From: Bacillota bacterium
GTDB lineage: Bacteria; Bacillota; Clostridia; Acetivibrionales; DSM-1351
Direction of reading: 5' to 3'
Length of the DNA stretch: 49,734 nucleotides
NCBI GenBank assembly: GCA_023397905.1
Contig: JAEWSZ010000185.1
Coordinates: 1 to 49,734, forward strand
In this document: positions 26,594-35,874 of the stretch, in pieces
Numbering within the stretch: position 1 is the stretch's first letter
Layout: every line of letters begins with the position of its first letter
Notes under the pieces: model-generated
The model's database searches: none
What the model saw: only the letters and a program-made list of their open reading frames with translations
What the model was told of the DNA's origin: nothing
Program-made: the position numbers and the translations under genes

Positions 26594-28172
26594 AGGATAA
26601 TCCTCCTCTTTTTGTTTTATAAATGTAAGGTTTGATATTTTTTACAGCCGCAGCTGCCAGCAGGCATGCGGCCAGGCCGAGGTACAGCTTCGGGTGGCTT
26701 TCCCGTATTCCCAGAAAATCCAGGCAGGGTATCTGGTTGAAAGGGCCCATGTACCACCAGAGCAGATAAATGACTTCAAAAAGCTTGCGGTTCCCGCTTA
26801 GGCTGCCTGAGGCAATTCCCAGAGAGGCAATAAACAGGACGCCCGCCGCCCAGGAACCGGCTGACAGCCATAAGGATTCTTTTACAAGATGAAACAGGAC
26901 CCCGGCTGATATAAGCAGGGTTACAGAAGTCCCAGCCAGCCAGACGCCCAGCTGTTTGAGGATGGGAGAACGGCTGGAAGCCATAATTTCAGCAGTATAG
27001 CAGTATTTATCGCGGGTCCCCATCTGAGACCAGATGGCAATGGGCGGCAGCATCAGGACCGGAAGCCAGCTGCGGCTTATCTGCAGCGGCAAAAGAAAAC
27101 TGCCGGCAACAGCCGCCGCCGTGATCAGTTTCCACCATATGGACATGTCCTTGAGCATTACACGGATTTCAGCCAGGACACAGCTGAAAAGTCTGGCTCC
27201 GCTGCTGTTTCTCTCCACGGCGGTCAGCTCATATGATATATCCCGTTGGGCTTTGCCGGAAGAGACTTCTTTTGCACCGAAAATACCGGTGGAATTGACC
27301 GCCGGACGTGCCGCGCCGCGACCTCTGAAGCGGTCGAAAAGCAGTGCGGATATGGCAATTATGCCGGCCGCGGCGCCTGCCCAGATAAGCCTGCCGGCCA
27401 GCAGAGCGGAATTCCAGCGCACACCATGCCATTCAAAAGCGGCAACATCGCCGTTTGTGCGGTAATAGCCGAAGCTGCCGCCTTCCGCGCTGTTTATGAG
27501 ATGGGGAAACTGTACCCGCGCCTCGCGCACCATACCAGAGAGTACGGAGTCAAGGCCGAAAAGGTCCCACATGCTGTTTGGAACAGCAACGGATATTGTG
27601 CTGAAAAATACCCATAGGGCGAAGAAAACAAAATTTCCTATTGCGCCGCCGAAGCCGGGCAGTACATCGAATAATACCGTAAGGGACGCCAACACCAGCA
27701 GGGACAGCAGCGAAATGAACATAAAAGGAGCCAGGTAGTCCCAGAGCCTTAAATGATAATCCTCGCCTCTGATCAGCTGCATTGCCATAAAAGCTGCCAT
27801 AAAAATAATATCAATGACAACCAGGACCGCAAAGTTGGAAATGGCCTTGGCCGAAATATAGCGCAGCTTGCTGACCGGGGTGGCGGAAATGATCTGGCCC
27901 AGCCTTAACCGCCGGTCCTCCGAGATCTGGCTCCGCAGCATGAAAAAGCCAAACAGCCACAGCAAAAGAGTGGAAAGCATGGTGCTTATGCCGCCAAGCC
28001 AGGCGGAATTGTAAATTCCCCTCACTCCTCCGATATAGAATATCTGATAACCGTCCGAGGCAGAAGGCACGCAGGCATAGCCGAGGAACAGGCTGAGTCC
28101 GATGACGATGAGAAAGGAATAGCTTCTCATTTGCCTGATCAAATGACTTTTTACAATTTGACATAACCTCAT
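26577..28172 (-). CDS. ABC-2 type transporter permease
   Basis: A 531-residue membrane protein with about twelve hydrophobic segments in two halves, separated by a soluble stretch near 290-340. The early segment QISEDRRLRLGQIISATPVS fits the ABC-2 permeases of exporters. It overlaps the ATPase gene by 4 bases upstream and the lipoprotein gene downstream. With the ATPase it forms an exporter or a mechanotransmission-type complex; the substrate is not known. Confidence 0.85.
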   Translation of the reverse strand: MRLCQIVKSHLIRQMRSYSFLIVIGLSLFLGYACVPSASDGYQIFYIGGVRGIYNSAWLGGISTMLSTLLLWLFGFFMLRSQISEDRRLRLGQIISATPVSKLRYISAKAISNFAVLVVIDIIFMAAFMAMQLIRGEDYHLRLWDYLAPFMFISLLSLLVLASLTVLFDVLPGFGGAIGNFVFFALWVFFSTISVAVPNSMWDLFGLDSVLSGMVREARVQFPHLINSAEGGSFGYYRTNGDVAAFEWHGVRWNSALLAGRLIWAGAAAGIIAISALLFDRFRGRGAARPAVNSTGIFGAKEVSSGKAQRDISYELTAVERNSSGARLFSCVLAEIRVMLKDMSIWWKLITAAAVAGSFLLPLQISRSWLPVLMLPPIAIWSQMGTRDKYCYTAEIMASSRSPILKQLGVWLAGTSVTLLISAGVLFHLVKESLWLSAGSWAAGVLFIASLGIASGSLSGNRKLFEVIYLLWWYMGPFNQIPCLDFLGIRESHPKLYLGLAACLLAAAAVKNIKPYIYKTKRGGLSYEKNL

Positions 28173-29068
28173 TGCAGCTGTCCCCCTTTACCAAAGCCCA
28201 TAGTAATTGACTTGGCAACGGCGTACAGGTAAGCGTCCTCCAGGTCGGGCGTAAGTTGCACCGCGCCGGGACCGGGGCGTTCATCCGATACAATTCTGGC
28301 ATTAATGCCGTTGCTTCGGTGGATGGAACTGGTGACTATATATTTTTTCTGGATTTCCTGCATGCCTGAAGTGGGAAAAACAAGGCTCCATACCTTACGG
28401 TCGGCATTTTCTATCAGGAGCTCGGGAGTACCATGGGAAATTAAATGCCCCCCTGAAAGGATTACGATACCCGGCGCTATTGACTCGATGTCGGTGACGA
28501 TATGTGTGGACAGGATAATAATTTTGTTTGAAGATATGGAGGTCAACAGATTCTTGAAGTGGCTCCGCTCTTCAGGATCAAGCCCCACAGTGGGTTCATC
28601 GATGATCAGCAGGTCCGGATCATTCAGCAGAGACTGGGCGATACCCACACGCTGTTTCATACCTCCTGAAAATCCTCCAAGCAGCTGCCTGCGGCAGTCA
28701 GTCAGATTTAAGATTTCCAGCAGCTCATTGATCCGGCGCTTTGCCGGTTTCATAGCAAGCCCCTTCATGGCCGCCATGTATTCAAGAAATTCAACCGGGT
28801 TCATATTGGGGTATACGCCGAAATCCTGAGGCAGATACCCCAGTCTTTCCCTTAAGGCCCCCGGCTGCTTTGCAATATCCAGGCCGTTCCACAGGATAGT
28901 TCCGGAAGACGGTTTTTCCACTGTAGCCAGCATTTTCATCAGAGTTGATTTCCCTGCCCCGTTTGGTCCGAGCAATCCGGTAATACCGGGGCCAAGCTTC
29001 ATGGACAGGTTTGTCAAAGCCTGTTTTGAACCATAAGTCCTGGTAACATTATCAACGTGTAATTCCAT
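28169..29068 (-). CDS. ABC transporter ATPase, exporter type
   Basis: A 299-residue ATPase of the CcmA/DrrA-like group. Walker A is GPNGAGKST, the signature GGFSGGMKQRVGIAQ, Walker B LLIIDEP with TVGLDPEE, and the switch His is in LSTHIVTD. The start follows GAGGAG. It is the first gene of the ATPase-permease-lipoprotein operon. The last residues (AKSITMGFGKGG) are partly copied in the upstream gap at 29107-29155. Confidence 0.9.
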   Translation of the reverse strand: MELHVDNVTRTYGSKQALTNLSMKLGPGITGLLGPNGAGKSTLMKMLATVEKPSSGTILWNGLDIAKQPGALRERLGYLPQDFGVYPNMNPVEFLEYMAAMKGLAMKPAKRRINELLEILNLTDCRRQLLGGFSGGMKQRVGIAQSLLNDPDLLIIDEPTVGLDPEERSHFKNLLTSISSNKIIILSTHIVTDIESIAPGIVILSGGHLISHGTPELLIENADRKVWSLVFPTSGMQEIQKKYIVTSSIHRSNGINARIVSDERPGPGAVQLTPDLEDAYLYAVAKSITMGFGKGGQLQ

Positions 29069-29106
29069 ATTTCTTCTCCTCGAATTTTATTTAACGCTTA
29101 CCAAAG

Positions 29107-29155
29107 TCAATTACGGTTGAAAGCCTTCGCCTTCCAGCCGATAGTAATTGACTTG
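29107..29155 (-). pseudogene. Fossil of a second ATPase gene end
   Basis: On the minus strand this stretch reads KSITIGWKAKAFNRN and then a stop. Its first residues match KSITMG near the end of the ATPase gene, with 18 of 19 bases identical between 29137-29155 and 28196-28214. TTACCAAAG also recurs on its far side (29098-29106 and 28188-28196). It looks like the tail of a lost paralogue or a partial duplication. A perfect 11-bp inverted repeat, AAGTCAATTAC and GTAATTGACTT, results. Confidence 0.45.
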
Positions 29156-29225
29156 CTCTTGTCTACAATTTTAAATGCCTAAAGTAAAAATAAAGGAAAA
29201 AAAGCATAAAAATTGAGATATTTAA

Positions 29226-29477
29226 GGCCGGGAAGAACCTTTCAAGGATACATTGAAAGGCTTTATTGACAGACATTTTGAATTCCTCTATGAGAGAAAG
29301 GATATCCTGATGTTCCTTTTCCGGGAAGCGGTTTGCAAAATAATATCTGAGGATGGATATAAAAAGAAAGCATTGGCTTTGGCGGAACAAATCGGAGGAA
29401 CAGACGGAAGAAAGGAATGCGCCCGTGTTATATGGGACAAAATAAATGAAATTCAGGGCCTCAATTTGTTCTCCTGA
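29226..29477 (+). pseudogene. Truncated TetR-family regulator, C-terminal remnant
   Basis: The open frame encodes about 83 residues (GREEPFKDTLKGF, then HFEFLYERKDILMFLFREA) that resemble the ligand-binding helices of TetR regulators. There is no helix-turn-helix, an in-frame stop sits just ahead, and no ribosome site precedes the only TTG. The 3' end overlaps the convergent AraC gene by 17 bases. I read it as the remains of a regulator of the neighbouring ABC operon after a deletion. Confidence 0.55.
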
Positions 29478-30465
29478 ATTTCAGAGGGGTCTTTCCATAA
29501 GTCTTTTTAAACATTTTTGAGAAATTGGCAGAATAGTGATATCCGACCTTTGAAGCTACGCTCTCTATGCTCAGATCCGTTGTGGACAAAAGATTGGTGG
29601 CCACGGTCATTCTGAGATGATTTGTGTATTCGCCAATGGACATGTGGTAGTGCTTTGAAAACCCTGCCTTCAGCTTTTGCTGATTTAAAAATACCATCTT
29701 GCTCAAAGCTTCTATACTTGGGGGATAGCTGTAGTTTTTCGACAGAATGTCATGGGCCTTTTGGATAGCGTGAATGTCGGAGGAGGTGAGTTTGATTATC
29801 CTGTCTTTTCCAATATTTATATTTCCGTAGTTTATTTGATTTGTAAATGCATTTTCTGAGGATTTGGCCACTTCAGTGGTCAAAATTGCAATACACTCCA
29901 GGATTTTGGCCTCCATGTAAATACTGTTCAGAGAATCTTCATAAGCCAGGCTCTGCAGCTGGCGTATGATTGCCGAAATCTCCAGGGGCAGATAGAGGTA
30001 GGTGAAGTTCTTTATGAAAGAGCCGAACTTTGCCGGCACATCCGGAAAAGCCGGTGTTATGACCTCATTAAAATATTTTTCATATATTGTTATTTCAATT
30101 CCATGATAGTGGCGGTCCTTCTTCCAGGACTGCCGGCCTTTCAGATTTTCCTCAATAACAAAGAAGGAGGAAGGAGAGAAAGACGACACAGGGCTGTTTT
30201 CCAGCTCAAATTCCGTAATGCCTTTATACACTATCCCAAAGCGCATGATAAGCTCAGGGTTGTCAAAGGACAGGGTGAAATCCTCGGGAATGGTGTAATC
30301 CGCAATGCCCAGGCTGTAATATCCGTCTCTTGAGTAGCTGATCAGATAGCCCAGCTGGGGCCTGCTCCTGTTGGTATATAAATCATAGTTTGAATTTTCG
30401 TATTTGCTGAAGGACAGTTTCTTCAAAACCGCCGCTTTAAATTCTTCATTGGATCTCACAAGCAT
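29461..30465 (-). CDS. AraC-family regulator of the siderophore locus
   Basis: A 334-residue regulator. About 230 N-terminal residues form an effector domain of no clear family, and the last 100 hold two AraC helix-turn-helix motifs (IEALSKMVFLNQQKLKAGF and IESVASKVGYHYSANFSKM), ending KTYGKTPLKFR. The start is the ATG at 30465 behind GGGAGG; the open frame extends to 30558 but without a ribosome site. The gene is divergent from the siderophore-binding protein, the layout known for regulators that use the incoming ferric siderophore as effector. Confidence 0.88.
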   Translation of the reverse strand: MLVRSNEEFKAAVLKKLSFSKYENSNYDLYTNRSRPQLGYLISYSRDGYYSLGIADYTIPEDFTLSFDNPELIMRFGIVYKGITEFELENSPVSSFSPSSFFVIEENLKGRQSWKKDRHYHGIEITIYEKYFNEVITPAFPDVPAKFGSFIKNFTYLYLPLEISAIIRQLQSLAYEDSLNSIYMEAKILECIAILTTEVAKSSENAFTNQINYGNINIGKDRIIKLTSSDIHAIQKAHDILSKNYSYPPSIEALSKMVFLNQQKLKAGFSKHYHMSIGEYTNHLRMTVATNLLSTTDLSIESVASKVGYHYSANFSKMFKKTYGKTPLKFRRTN

Positions 30466-30607
30466 ATAAACCTCCCGGATATGTGGACAACTATCCGGTT
30501 TTGGCAAAAATCCGGACAGGGCCGTTAAAATATTATATAAAATTTTCAGCCGCCGCACAAGAAAATAATTCGTTTGGATGTAAAAATAATTATATATGGT
30601 TACAGTA

Positions 30608-30636
30608 TTGAAATGATAATGAAAATCATTTACAAT
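30608..30636 (+). promoter_or_regulatory. Promoter with embedded Fur box
   Basis: TTGAAA at 30608-30613 and TACAAT at 30631-30636 have a 17-base spacer. TGATAATGAAAATCA at 30614-30628 fills that spacer and matches the Fur consensus TGATAATNATTATCA at 13 of 14 fixed positions. AAATGAT and ATCATTT extend the symmetry. Iron-loaded Fur would block RNA polymerase directly. Confidence 0.85.
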
Positions 30637-30682
30637 TACTTCGTTCTTAAAAACTGTTTAAATAATGAAAGGGAAACATCAA

Positions 30683-31693
30683 ATGAAGAAACATACGGCA
30701 CTAAAAATACTTTTATTTACATGTATAATATCAATGTTCCTGGCAGGCTGTTCGGCAGGCAATAACGCGGACACCGGCTCGGGCACAGGAGCGGCTTCAG
30801 GTACAAGTACCTCTGCGGCCAACAGCAGCGATACTGCAAAGGAAGAGAACAAAACCATTAAAGTAACGGATGTAAAAGGCGAGGTGGAAATACCTGCAAA
30901 CCCTGAAAGAATAGTGGATCTGAGCGGCAACAGCGATATTTTATCTATTCTGGGCTATAAGGTAATAGGAACCGCCAACAGCGATGCATACGATTATACC
31001 AAATTCCCCACATATCTGGAGGATACGTTGAAAGGCGCAAAGATACTGGGTTATAGCATGCAGGACACCATGGACGTGGAAGCTATCATGAATCTGAATC
31101 CGGATCTGATAATAATTTCAACGGTACAGGAAAAGATGTACGATCAATTGAGCGCAATCGCGCCGACAGTTATGATCAAACTGGAAGAGCTGAACTGGAA
31201 GGAAGATGTAAAGGCTTTTGCAAAGGTCTTCAGCAAGCAAGCGGAGGCGGAGGCCTGGCTGGCGGATTATGAGGGCAAGGCTGCGGAAGCGGGGAAAAAG
31301 ATGAAGGAGACTCTGGGCGAAAATACCTCCTACTTGTCATTCCTGGCCAGCGGCGGACAGTTTTACGTATTTGACGGAGCGGGATTCGGCAGCATCCTGT
31401 ATGAGGACATGGGCTTGAAAAAACCCGAGGGTATGCCCCAGCAAAGTGATATGAGCTTGCCGGTTGTTACATATGAGGGATTGGCAAAAATAAAATCCGA
31501 CTTTATTTTTGTAATTGCCACAGATGAGGATCTGAAGACGCTGGAGGCGAATGCCATATGGAAGAGCCTTCCTGCCGTAAAGGCCGGTAAAATAGTGAAA
31601 CTGCCGTCTTCACCATATTTTGTACAGGGGTACAGCTCCATTGGCAGAGAGCTTTTATTAGATGAAATCGTGGGGATGGTTAATGGAAAATAG
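30683..31693 (+). CDS. Iron-siderophore-binding lipoprotein
   Basis: A 336-residue FecB/FhuD-type binding protein. The lipobox is FLAGC with Cys23, followed by a Gly/Ser/Thr/Ala linker. The first conserved stretch reads IPANPERIVDLSG, and MNLNPDLIIIS follows, both typical of cluster 8 metal-chelate binders. The ATG at 30683 lies 9 bases after GAAAGGGA; the ATG at 30665 has no ribosome site. It delivers ferric siderophore to the two permeases that follow. The next gene starts inside its last codons. Confidence 0.93.
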   Translation: MKKHTALKILLFTCIISMFLAGCSAGNNADTGSGTGAASGTSTSAANSSDTAKEENKTIKVTDVKGEVEIPANPERIVDLSGNSDILSILGYKVIGTANSDAYDYTKFPTYLEDTLKGAKILGYSMQDTMDVEAIMNLNPDLIIISTVQEKMYDQLSAIAPTVMIKLEELNWKEDVKAFAKVFSKQAEAEAWLADYEGKAAEAGKKMKETLGENTSYLSFLASGGQFYVFDGAGFGSILYEDMGLKKPEGMPQQSDMSLPVVTYEGLAKIKSDFIFVIATDEDLKTLEANAIWKSLPAVKAGKIVKLPSSPYFVQGYSSIGRELLLDEIVGMVNGK

Positions 31694-32675
31694 CAATAAA
31701 AATACAATAACTTTTATGGTTTGCAGTATTTTTATTCTGATAATCGGGTTATTCCTGGCTATAAGCCTGGGAGTAACCCATATTGGAATTCAGGAGATAT
31801 GGAACGGGATTTTCAGTCATGATGACAGGCTGGAGCTTGTACTGATCAGAAATGTGCGTATCCCCAGAGCCCTCTGTGTATTGTTCACAGGGGGAATTTT
31901 AGGTGTGACGGGGGCTATGATCCAGGGAGCTACAAGAAATCCCATTGCAGAGCCTTCGCTTCTGGGTGTAAGCCAGGGGGCCACGCTGATGATCGCCATA
32001 TTCTATGCGGCGGGGATTTCGGTCAATATGGCAAAGACCATGACGGCCTCCATGATAGGAGCGGTATTCAGCGGCCTCATAATAATAGGCTTTATAACGA
32101 GAAGGGCGAATAACAGTTCCATAACCAAAATACTTCTGGCAGGTACAGCCATGAGTACCTTTTTCATATCGTTGACAACCATCATCGGACTTTTATCCAA
32201 TCAATCCCAGTTTATTGCCTTCTGGGTGGCCGGTGGCTTCAGAAACGCCACCTGGTCGGATTTTAAACTGGTGGCGGCTGTGGGAACCGCAGGTCTGACA
32301 GTTGCCGTACTGCTTTCGAAAAAAATAAATATACTGAGCCTGGGAGACGATGTGGCTGTGGGCCTGGGCCAAAACCCGCAAAAAATAAGGCTGACTACCT
32401 TGCTTGTTATGATACCCATGTGCGCAGCGGCGGTGGCTGTGGGTAAGAATATCGGATTTGTGGGGCTTATAGTGCCTCAGATCGTAAGGAAGATACTGGG
32501 GGAAGACTACAGGAGGAATATTCCGGCTTCATTCGTGCTGGGAGCGGTGCTTTTGACCTATGCGGACATTGCGGCAAGACTGGTATATGATCCCTATGAA
32601 ATGCCCATAGGAATATTTACGGCCCTGATAGGAGTTCCCTTCTTCATAGCTGTGGCCAGGAGGGAGAAGGGCTGA
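31683..32675 (+). CDS. Iron-siderophore ABC permease, FecCD family
   Basis: A 330-residue protein with about nine to ten membrane helices. Signatures are RIPRALCVLFTGGILGVTGA with the NPIAEPSLLGVSQGA motif and the later VGKNIGFVGLIVPQIVR, both diagnostic of BtuC/FecCD permeases. The ATG at 31683 overlaps the binding-protein gene by 11 bases. The second permease starts one base after its stop. Confidence 0.93.
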   Translation: MENSNKNTITFMVCSIFILIIGLFLAISLGVTHIGIQEIWNGIFSHDDRLELVLIRNVRIPRALCVLFTGGILGVTGAMIQGATRNPIAEPSLLGVSQGATLMIAIFYAAGISVNMAKTMTASMIGAVFSGLIIIGFITRRANNSSITKILLAGTAMSTFFISLTTIIGLLSNQSQFIAFWVAGGFRNATWSDFKLVAAVGTAGLTVAVLLSKKINILSLGDDVAVGLGQNPQKIRLTTLLVMIPMCAAAVAVGKNIGFVGLIVPQIVRKILGEDYRRNIPASFVLGAVLLTYADIAARLVYDPYEMPIGIFTALIGVPFFIAVARREKG

Positions 32676-32676
32676 T

Positions 32677-33684
32677 ATGAACAACAGAAACTTTAAAATA
32701 GCGGTCCTGACATTGTCATGCCTGCTGCTGCTGTCTTTTGTGCTGTATTTGAGCTGGGGAAGCTATAAGGTACAGGCGGCGGATATCATAAAGACTTTGC
32801 TGGGGCAGGGGACAAAGCTGCAAAAGGCTGCTCTGATAGATATCAGGCTTCCGAGACTGCTTGTGGGGATTTTTGTGGGTATTGCGCTGTCCACGGCGGG
32901 AGCCCTGCTGCAGACAATAACCAAAAATGACCTGGCCGATCCGGGGCTCATAGGGATAAACTCCGGAGCGGCGGTGGCGGCTGTCATTTTTATTTCATTC
33001 AAAACCGTGGATTATTACAGCGAGCTTGGGACCTTGTCCATATATGTGCTGCCTTTTATGGCTATACTGGGGGCCGGAGTCTCGGCCGCGGCGATTTATT
33101 TTCTGTCAAGCAGAAACAGGATCAGACCCAAGAGGCTGCTGCTTATAGGGCTTGGAATGAATGCGGGCTTGAATGCCTTCATTACCTTTTTTACCTTCCG
33201 GGGTGGAGTAGGCGATTACAACAGGGTGCTGGTCTGGATTTCCGGAAGCCTGTGGGGAGCGGGCTGGAGCTATGCCAGAATACTGATCCCCATCGTAGCT
33301 TTAGTGTTTATACTGGTGCTGCTGGAGTATAAAAGGCTGGATGTACTCAATTTGTCGGATGAGCATGCAATTGCCCTTGGCGTTGGCCTGAACAGGGAGA
33401 GAAGGCGGATATTGATTTATTCGGTCATTCTGGCGGGAAGCGCCACGGCCTTTGCCGGCAATGTTGGCTTTATAGGCCTGATAGCCCCTCACATGGCCAG
33501 AAAGCTGGTGGGGCCGTATCATAAAAATTTTCTGACCGTGTCCGCACTCATAAGTGCGGTAATAATACTGTTTGCGGATGCGGTTTCAAGAAATATGTTC
33601 TCTCCCATTGAAATACCGGTGGGGATCACGATTTCAATATTCGGAGTACCATATTTCATTTATCTGATGATGAAGGAGAAATAG
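32677..33684 (+). CDS. Iron-siderophore ABC permease, FecCD family
   Basis: A 335-residue partner permease of the same family. It shows RLPRLLVGIFVGIALSTAGA, NDLADPGLIGINSGA and GNVGFIGLIAPHMAR. It pairs with the preceding permease in a heterodimeric channel. The ATPase gene begins on the base after its stop codon. Confidence 0.93.
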   Translation: MNNRNFKIAVLTLSCLLLLSFVLYLSWGSYKVQAADIIKTLLGQGTKLQKAALIDIRLPRLLVGIFVGIALSTAGALLQTITKNDLADPGLIGINSGAAVAAVIFISFKTVDYYSELGTLSIYVLPFMAILGAGVSAAAIYFLSSRNRIRPKRLLLIGLGMNAGLNAFITFFTFRGGVGDYNRVLVWISGSLWGAGWSYARILIPIVALVFILVLLEYKRLDVLNLSDEHAIALGVGLNRERRRILIYSVILAGSATAFAGNVGFIGLIAPHMARKLVGPYHKNFLTVSALISAVIILFADAVSRNMFSPIEIPVGITISIFGVPYFIYLMMKEK

Positions 33685-34488
33685 ATGGAAGCAATAGGCG
33701 TTAAAAATTTATCGGTAGCCTACGATGACAATGTTGTCATCGACAATATGGACCTCTCGATTCCAAAGGGGGAAATAAGCATTATCATAGGCGCCAACGG
33801 CTGCGGAAAATCAACTCTGCTAAAGACAGTGGCGAGGATCATAAAACCACGGAACGGTGAAATCTACATTAACGGAAAAGATATCAGGCACCAGAAGGAA
33901 GTCCATATAGCCACCCAGGTGGCCTTTTTGCCCCAGGGCCCGGTCTGCCCCGGCGGGATCACAGTCAGGGAACTGGTGGCCTATGGAAGGTTTCCCCATC
34001 AGAAGATGATAGGCGGCCTCAACAGCCATGACAAGGAAATAATCCAATGGGCCATGGAAGAAACGGAGATGGAGGCTTTTGCCGGCAGGGAGATAGGAAG
34101 CCTGTCGGGAGGACAGCGGCAAAGGGCCTGGATAGCCATGACCCTGGCCCAGGAAACAGGCATCATCATGCTGGACGAACCCACCACCTATCTGGATATC
34201 TCCTATCAGCTGGAGATACTGGAGGTGCTGGAGAGGCTGAACAGGGAAAAAAATATCACCATTGTCATAGTCCTTCATGAACTGTACAACGCCTGCAGAT
34301 TTGCAAGCAACATCATAGGGCTGAAGCAGGGGAAAATCATCTGCATGGGGGCTCCCAGGGAAGTTATTACAAAGGAGAGCCTGAAAGGGATATACGGCAT
34401 AGACGTCAAGCTGCAATTGAGCGAAAACAAAAAATATCCGGTCTGCGTGGATTACGAACTGGTAAGAAGGGGTGCTTCAATCAAATAG
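33685..34488 (+). CDS. Iron-siderophore ABC ATPase, FecE/FhuC type
   Basis: A 267-residue ATPase with Walker A GANGCGKST, signature LSGGQRQRAWIAM, Walker B IIMLDEP followed by TTYLD, and switch His in VLHELYN. The TTYLDI sequence is typical of the FecE/FepC group. It completes the four-gene Fur-controlled importer. The ribosome site AAGGAG lies within the end of the permease gene. Confidence 0.94.
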   Translation: MEAIGVKNLSVAYDDNVVIDNMDLSIPKGEISIIIGANGCGKSTLLKTVARIIKPRNGEIYINGKDIRHQKEVHIATQVAFLPQGPVCPGGITVRELVAYGRFPHQKMIGGLNSHDKEIIQWAMEETEMEAFAGREIGSLSGGQRQRAWIAMTLAQETGIIMLDEPTTYLDISYQLEILEVLERLNREKNITIVIVLHELYNACRFASNIIGLKQGKIICMGAPREVITKESLKGIYGIDVKLQLSENKKYPVCVDYELVRRGASIK

Positions 34489-34700
34489 CTTGGGTTCCGC
34501 CCCATTGATGCAAGATGTACTCGCGGACCAATACAAACTGTGCTTTTACATATATTGAATTTGTTATTTTAAAGCGGCCCTTAATTTGTTGAAGCAAGCA
34601 GAAGCAAGCGGACATGCAAACGGATTGCCCGTTGAATTCTGAGGATAATAAAAGTATAATAATAAGAGCATTGCCTAAATTTTATATATCTGGTGAAAAG
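34489..34700. other. Gap with a short repeated sequence
   Basis: No gene is seen. TTGAATTTGTTATTTT at 34555-34570 is identical to 20496-20511, and the flanks (AAAGCGGCCCTT here, AAATAGTCCTTT there) are similar. This may be one end of a decayed mobile element. Sequence before 34701 has no clear promoter. Confidence 0.4.
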
Positions 34701-35870
34701 ATGAGGATTGTAGTTATCTGTGATGTGTTGGGCGAAGAAAATAACGGGACCAGTATTGCAGCTATGAATCTGATAAGAAGCCTGACGGAGAAAGGCCATG
34801 ATGTAAGAGTTATCTGCTGCGATCAGAAAAGAAAAGGGCAGGAAGGTTATTTCATCGTTCCTCAGAGGAATTTTGGCATTTTTAACGGATATGTTGCAAA
34901 AAACGGAGTGGCATTGGCGAGGCCGGATCAGCATATTATAAAAGAGGCGCTGGACGGCGCCGATATCATTCATGTGATGCAGCCTTTTTCTCTTGGAAAC
35001 TTTACGGCCAAACTGGCAAAAACCATGGGAATACCGGTGTCCGGAGGCTTCCACACACAGGCCGAGAATTTTACCAGCCATGTGTTCATGATGAACAACA
35101 GCCTGGCGAACCGGCTTACATACCACTATTACTACAGGAAACTTTACAGTCTGTGCGATTGTATCCACTACCCCAGCCAGTTTATAAGGGATATGATGGA
35201 GAAAATTGTGGGCAAAACCAACGGATATGTCATATCCAACGGAGTAAATAAGAACTTTGTGAAACAGGACAGCGTGAGGCCCGAGCAGTTTGACGGAAAG
35301 TTTGTTATCCTGTTCACCGGCCGCTACAGCAAGGAAAAATCACACAGGGTATTGATCGACGCAGTGAGAAGATCCGGATATGGCGACAGGATACAGCTGA
35401 TTTTTGCCGGGGACGGCCCCTGCAAAAGAGAATTGCTGAGGTATTCGCGCAAGCGCCTGAAAATACGGCCTATTTTCAGGTTGTTTTCCAGGAAAGAGCT
35501 CATTGAGGTCATTAATTACGCGGACCTGTATGTACATCCGGCAGAGGTGGAGATAGAAGCCATAGCATGCCTTGAGGCAATCTCCTGCGGACTTGTGCCT
35601 GTGATCGCAAATTCCGGAAGATGTGCCACAAAGGCATTTGCCATCGGAGAAAACAACCTGTTTGAAAATCGCAATCCGGAAGATCTGGCCCGCAAAATAG
35701 ACTACTGGCTTGAGCACCCGGAGGAGAAGAGAAAATGCAGCGAGCAGTATATGGAATACGCCGGTAAGTTTGATCAGGAACAGTGTATGGACAAAATGGA
35801 GAGAATGCTTTTAGATACCATAAGAAATCATAAAAACGAGAAAACTGCCGTAAGGGAGCTGGTCGACTGA
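34701..35870 (+). CDS. GT4-family glycosyltransferase
   Basis: A 389-residue GT-B glycosyltransferase. The N-terminal domain opens MRIVVICDVLGEENNGTSIA and contains GGFHTQAENF. The C-terminal nucleotide-sugar domain has LFTGRYSKEKSH, FAGDGP and the EX7E motif in EIEAIACLEAIS. It resembles the enzymes that add glucose to diacylglycerol or phosphatidylinositol-type acceptors. There is no signal peptide; it would act at the inner face of the membrane. The acyltransferase gene follows after 4 bases, which supports a lipid acceptor. The start at 34701 behind GGTGAAAAG is preferred to an upstream ATG at 34614. Confidence 0.85.
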   Translation: MRIVVICDVLGEENNGTSIAAMNLIRSLTEKGHDVRVICCDQKRKGQEGYFIVPQRNFGIFNGYVAKNGVALARPDQHIIKEALDGADIIHVMQPFSLGNFTAKLAKTMGIPVSGGFHTQAENFTSHVFMMNNSLANRLTYHYYYRKLYSLCDCIHYPSQFIRDMMEKIVGKTNGYVISNGVNKNFVKQDSVRPEQFDGKFVILFTGRYSKEKSHRVLIDAVRRSGYGDRIQLIFAGDGPCKRELLRYSRKRLKIRPIFRLFSRKELIEVINYADLYVHPAEVEIEAIACLEAISCGLVPVIANSGRCATKAFAIGENNLFENRNPEDLARKIDYWLEHPEEKRKCSEQYMEYAGKFDQEQCMDKMERMLLDTIRNHKNEKTAVRELVD

Positions 35871-35874
35871 TTTT

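Noticed and set aside
28196..28214. Third copy of the GTAATTGACTT element as an operator
   Set aside because: It lies inside the coding 3' end of the ATPase gene and is better explained as the parent of the fossil copy at 29137-29155.
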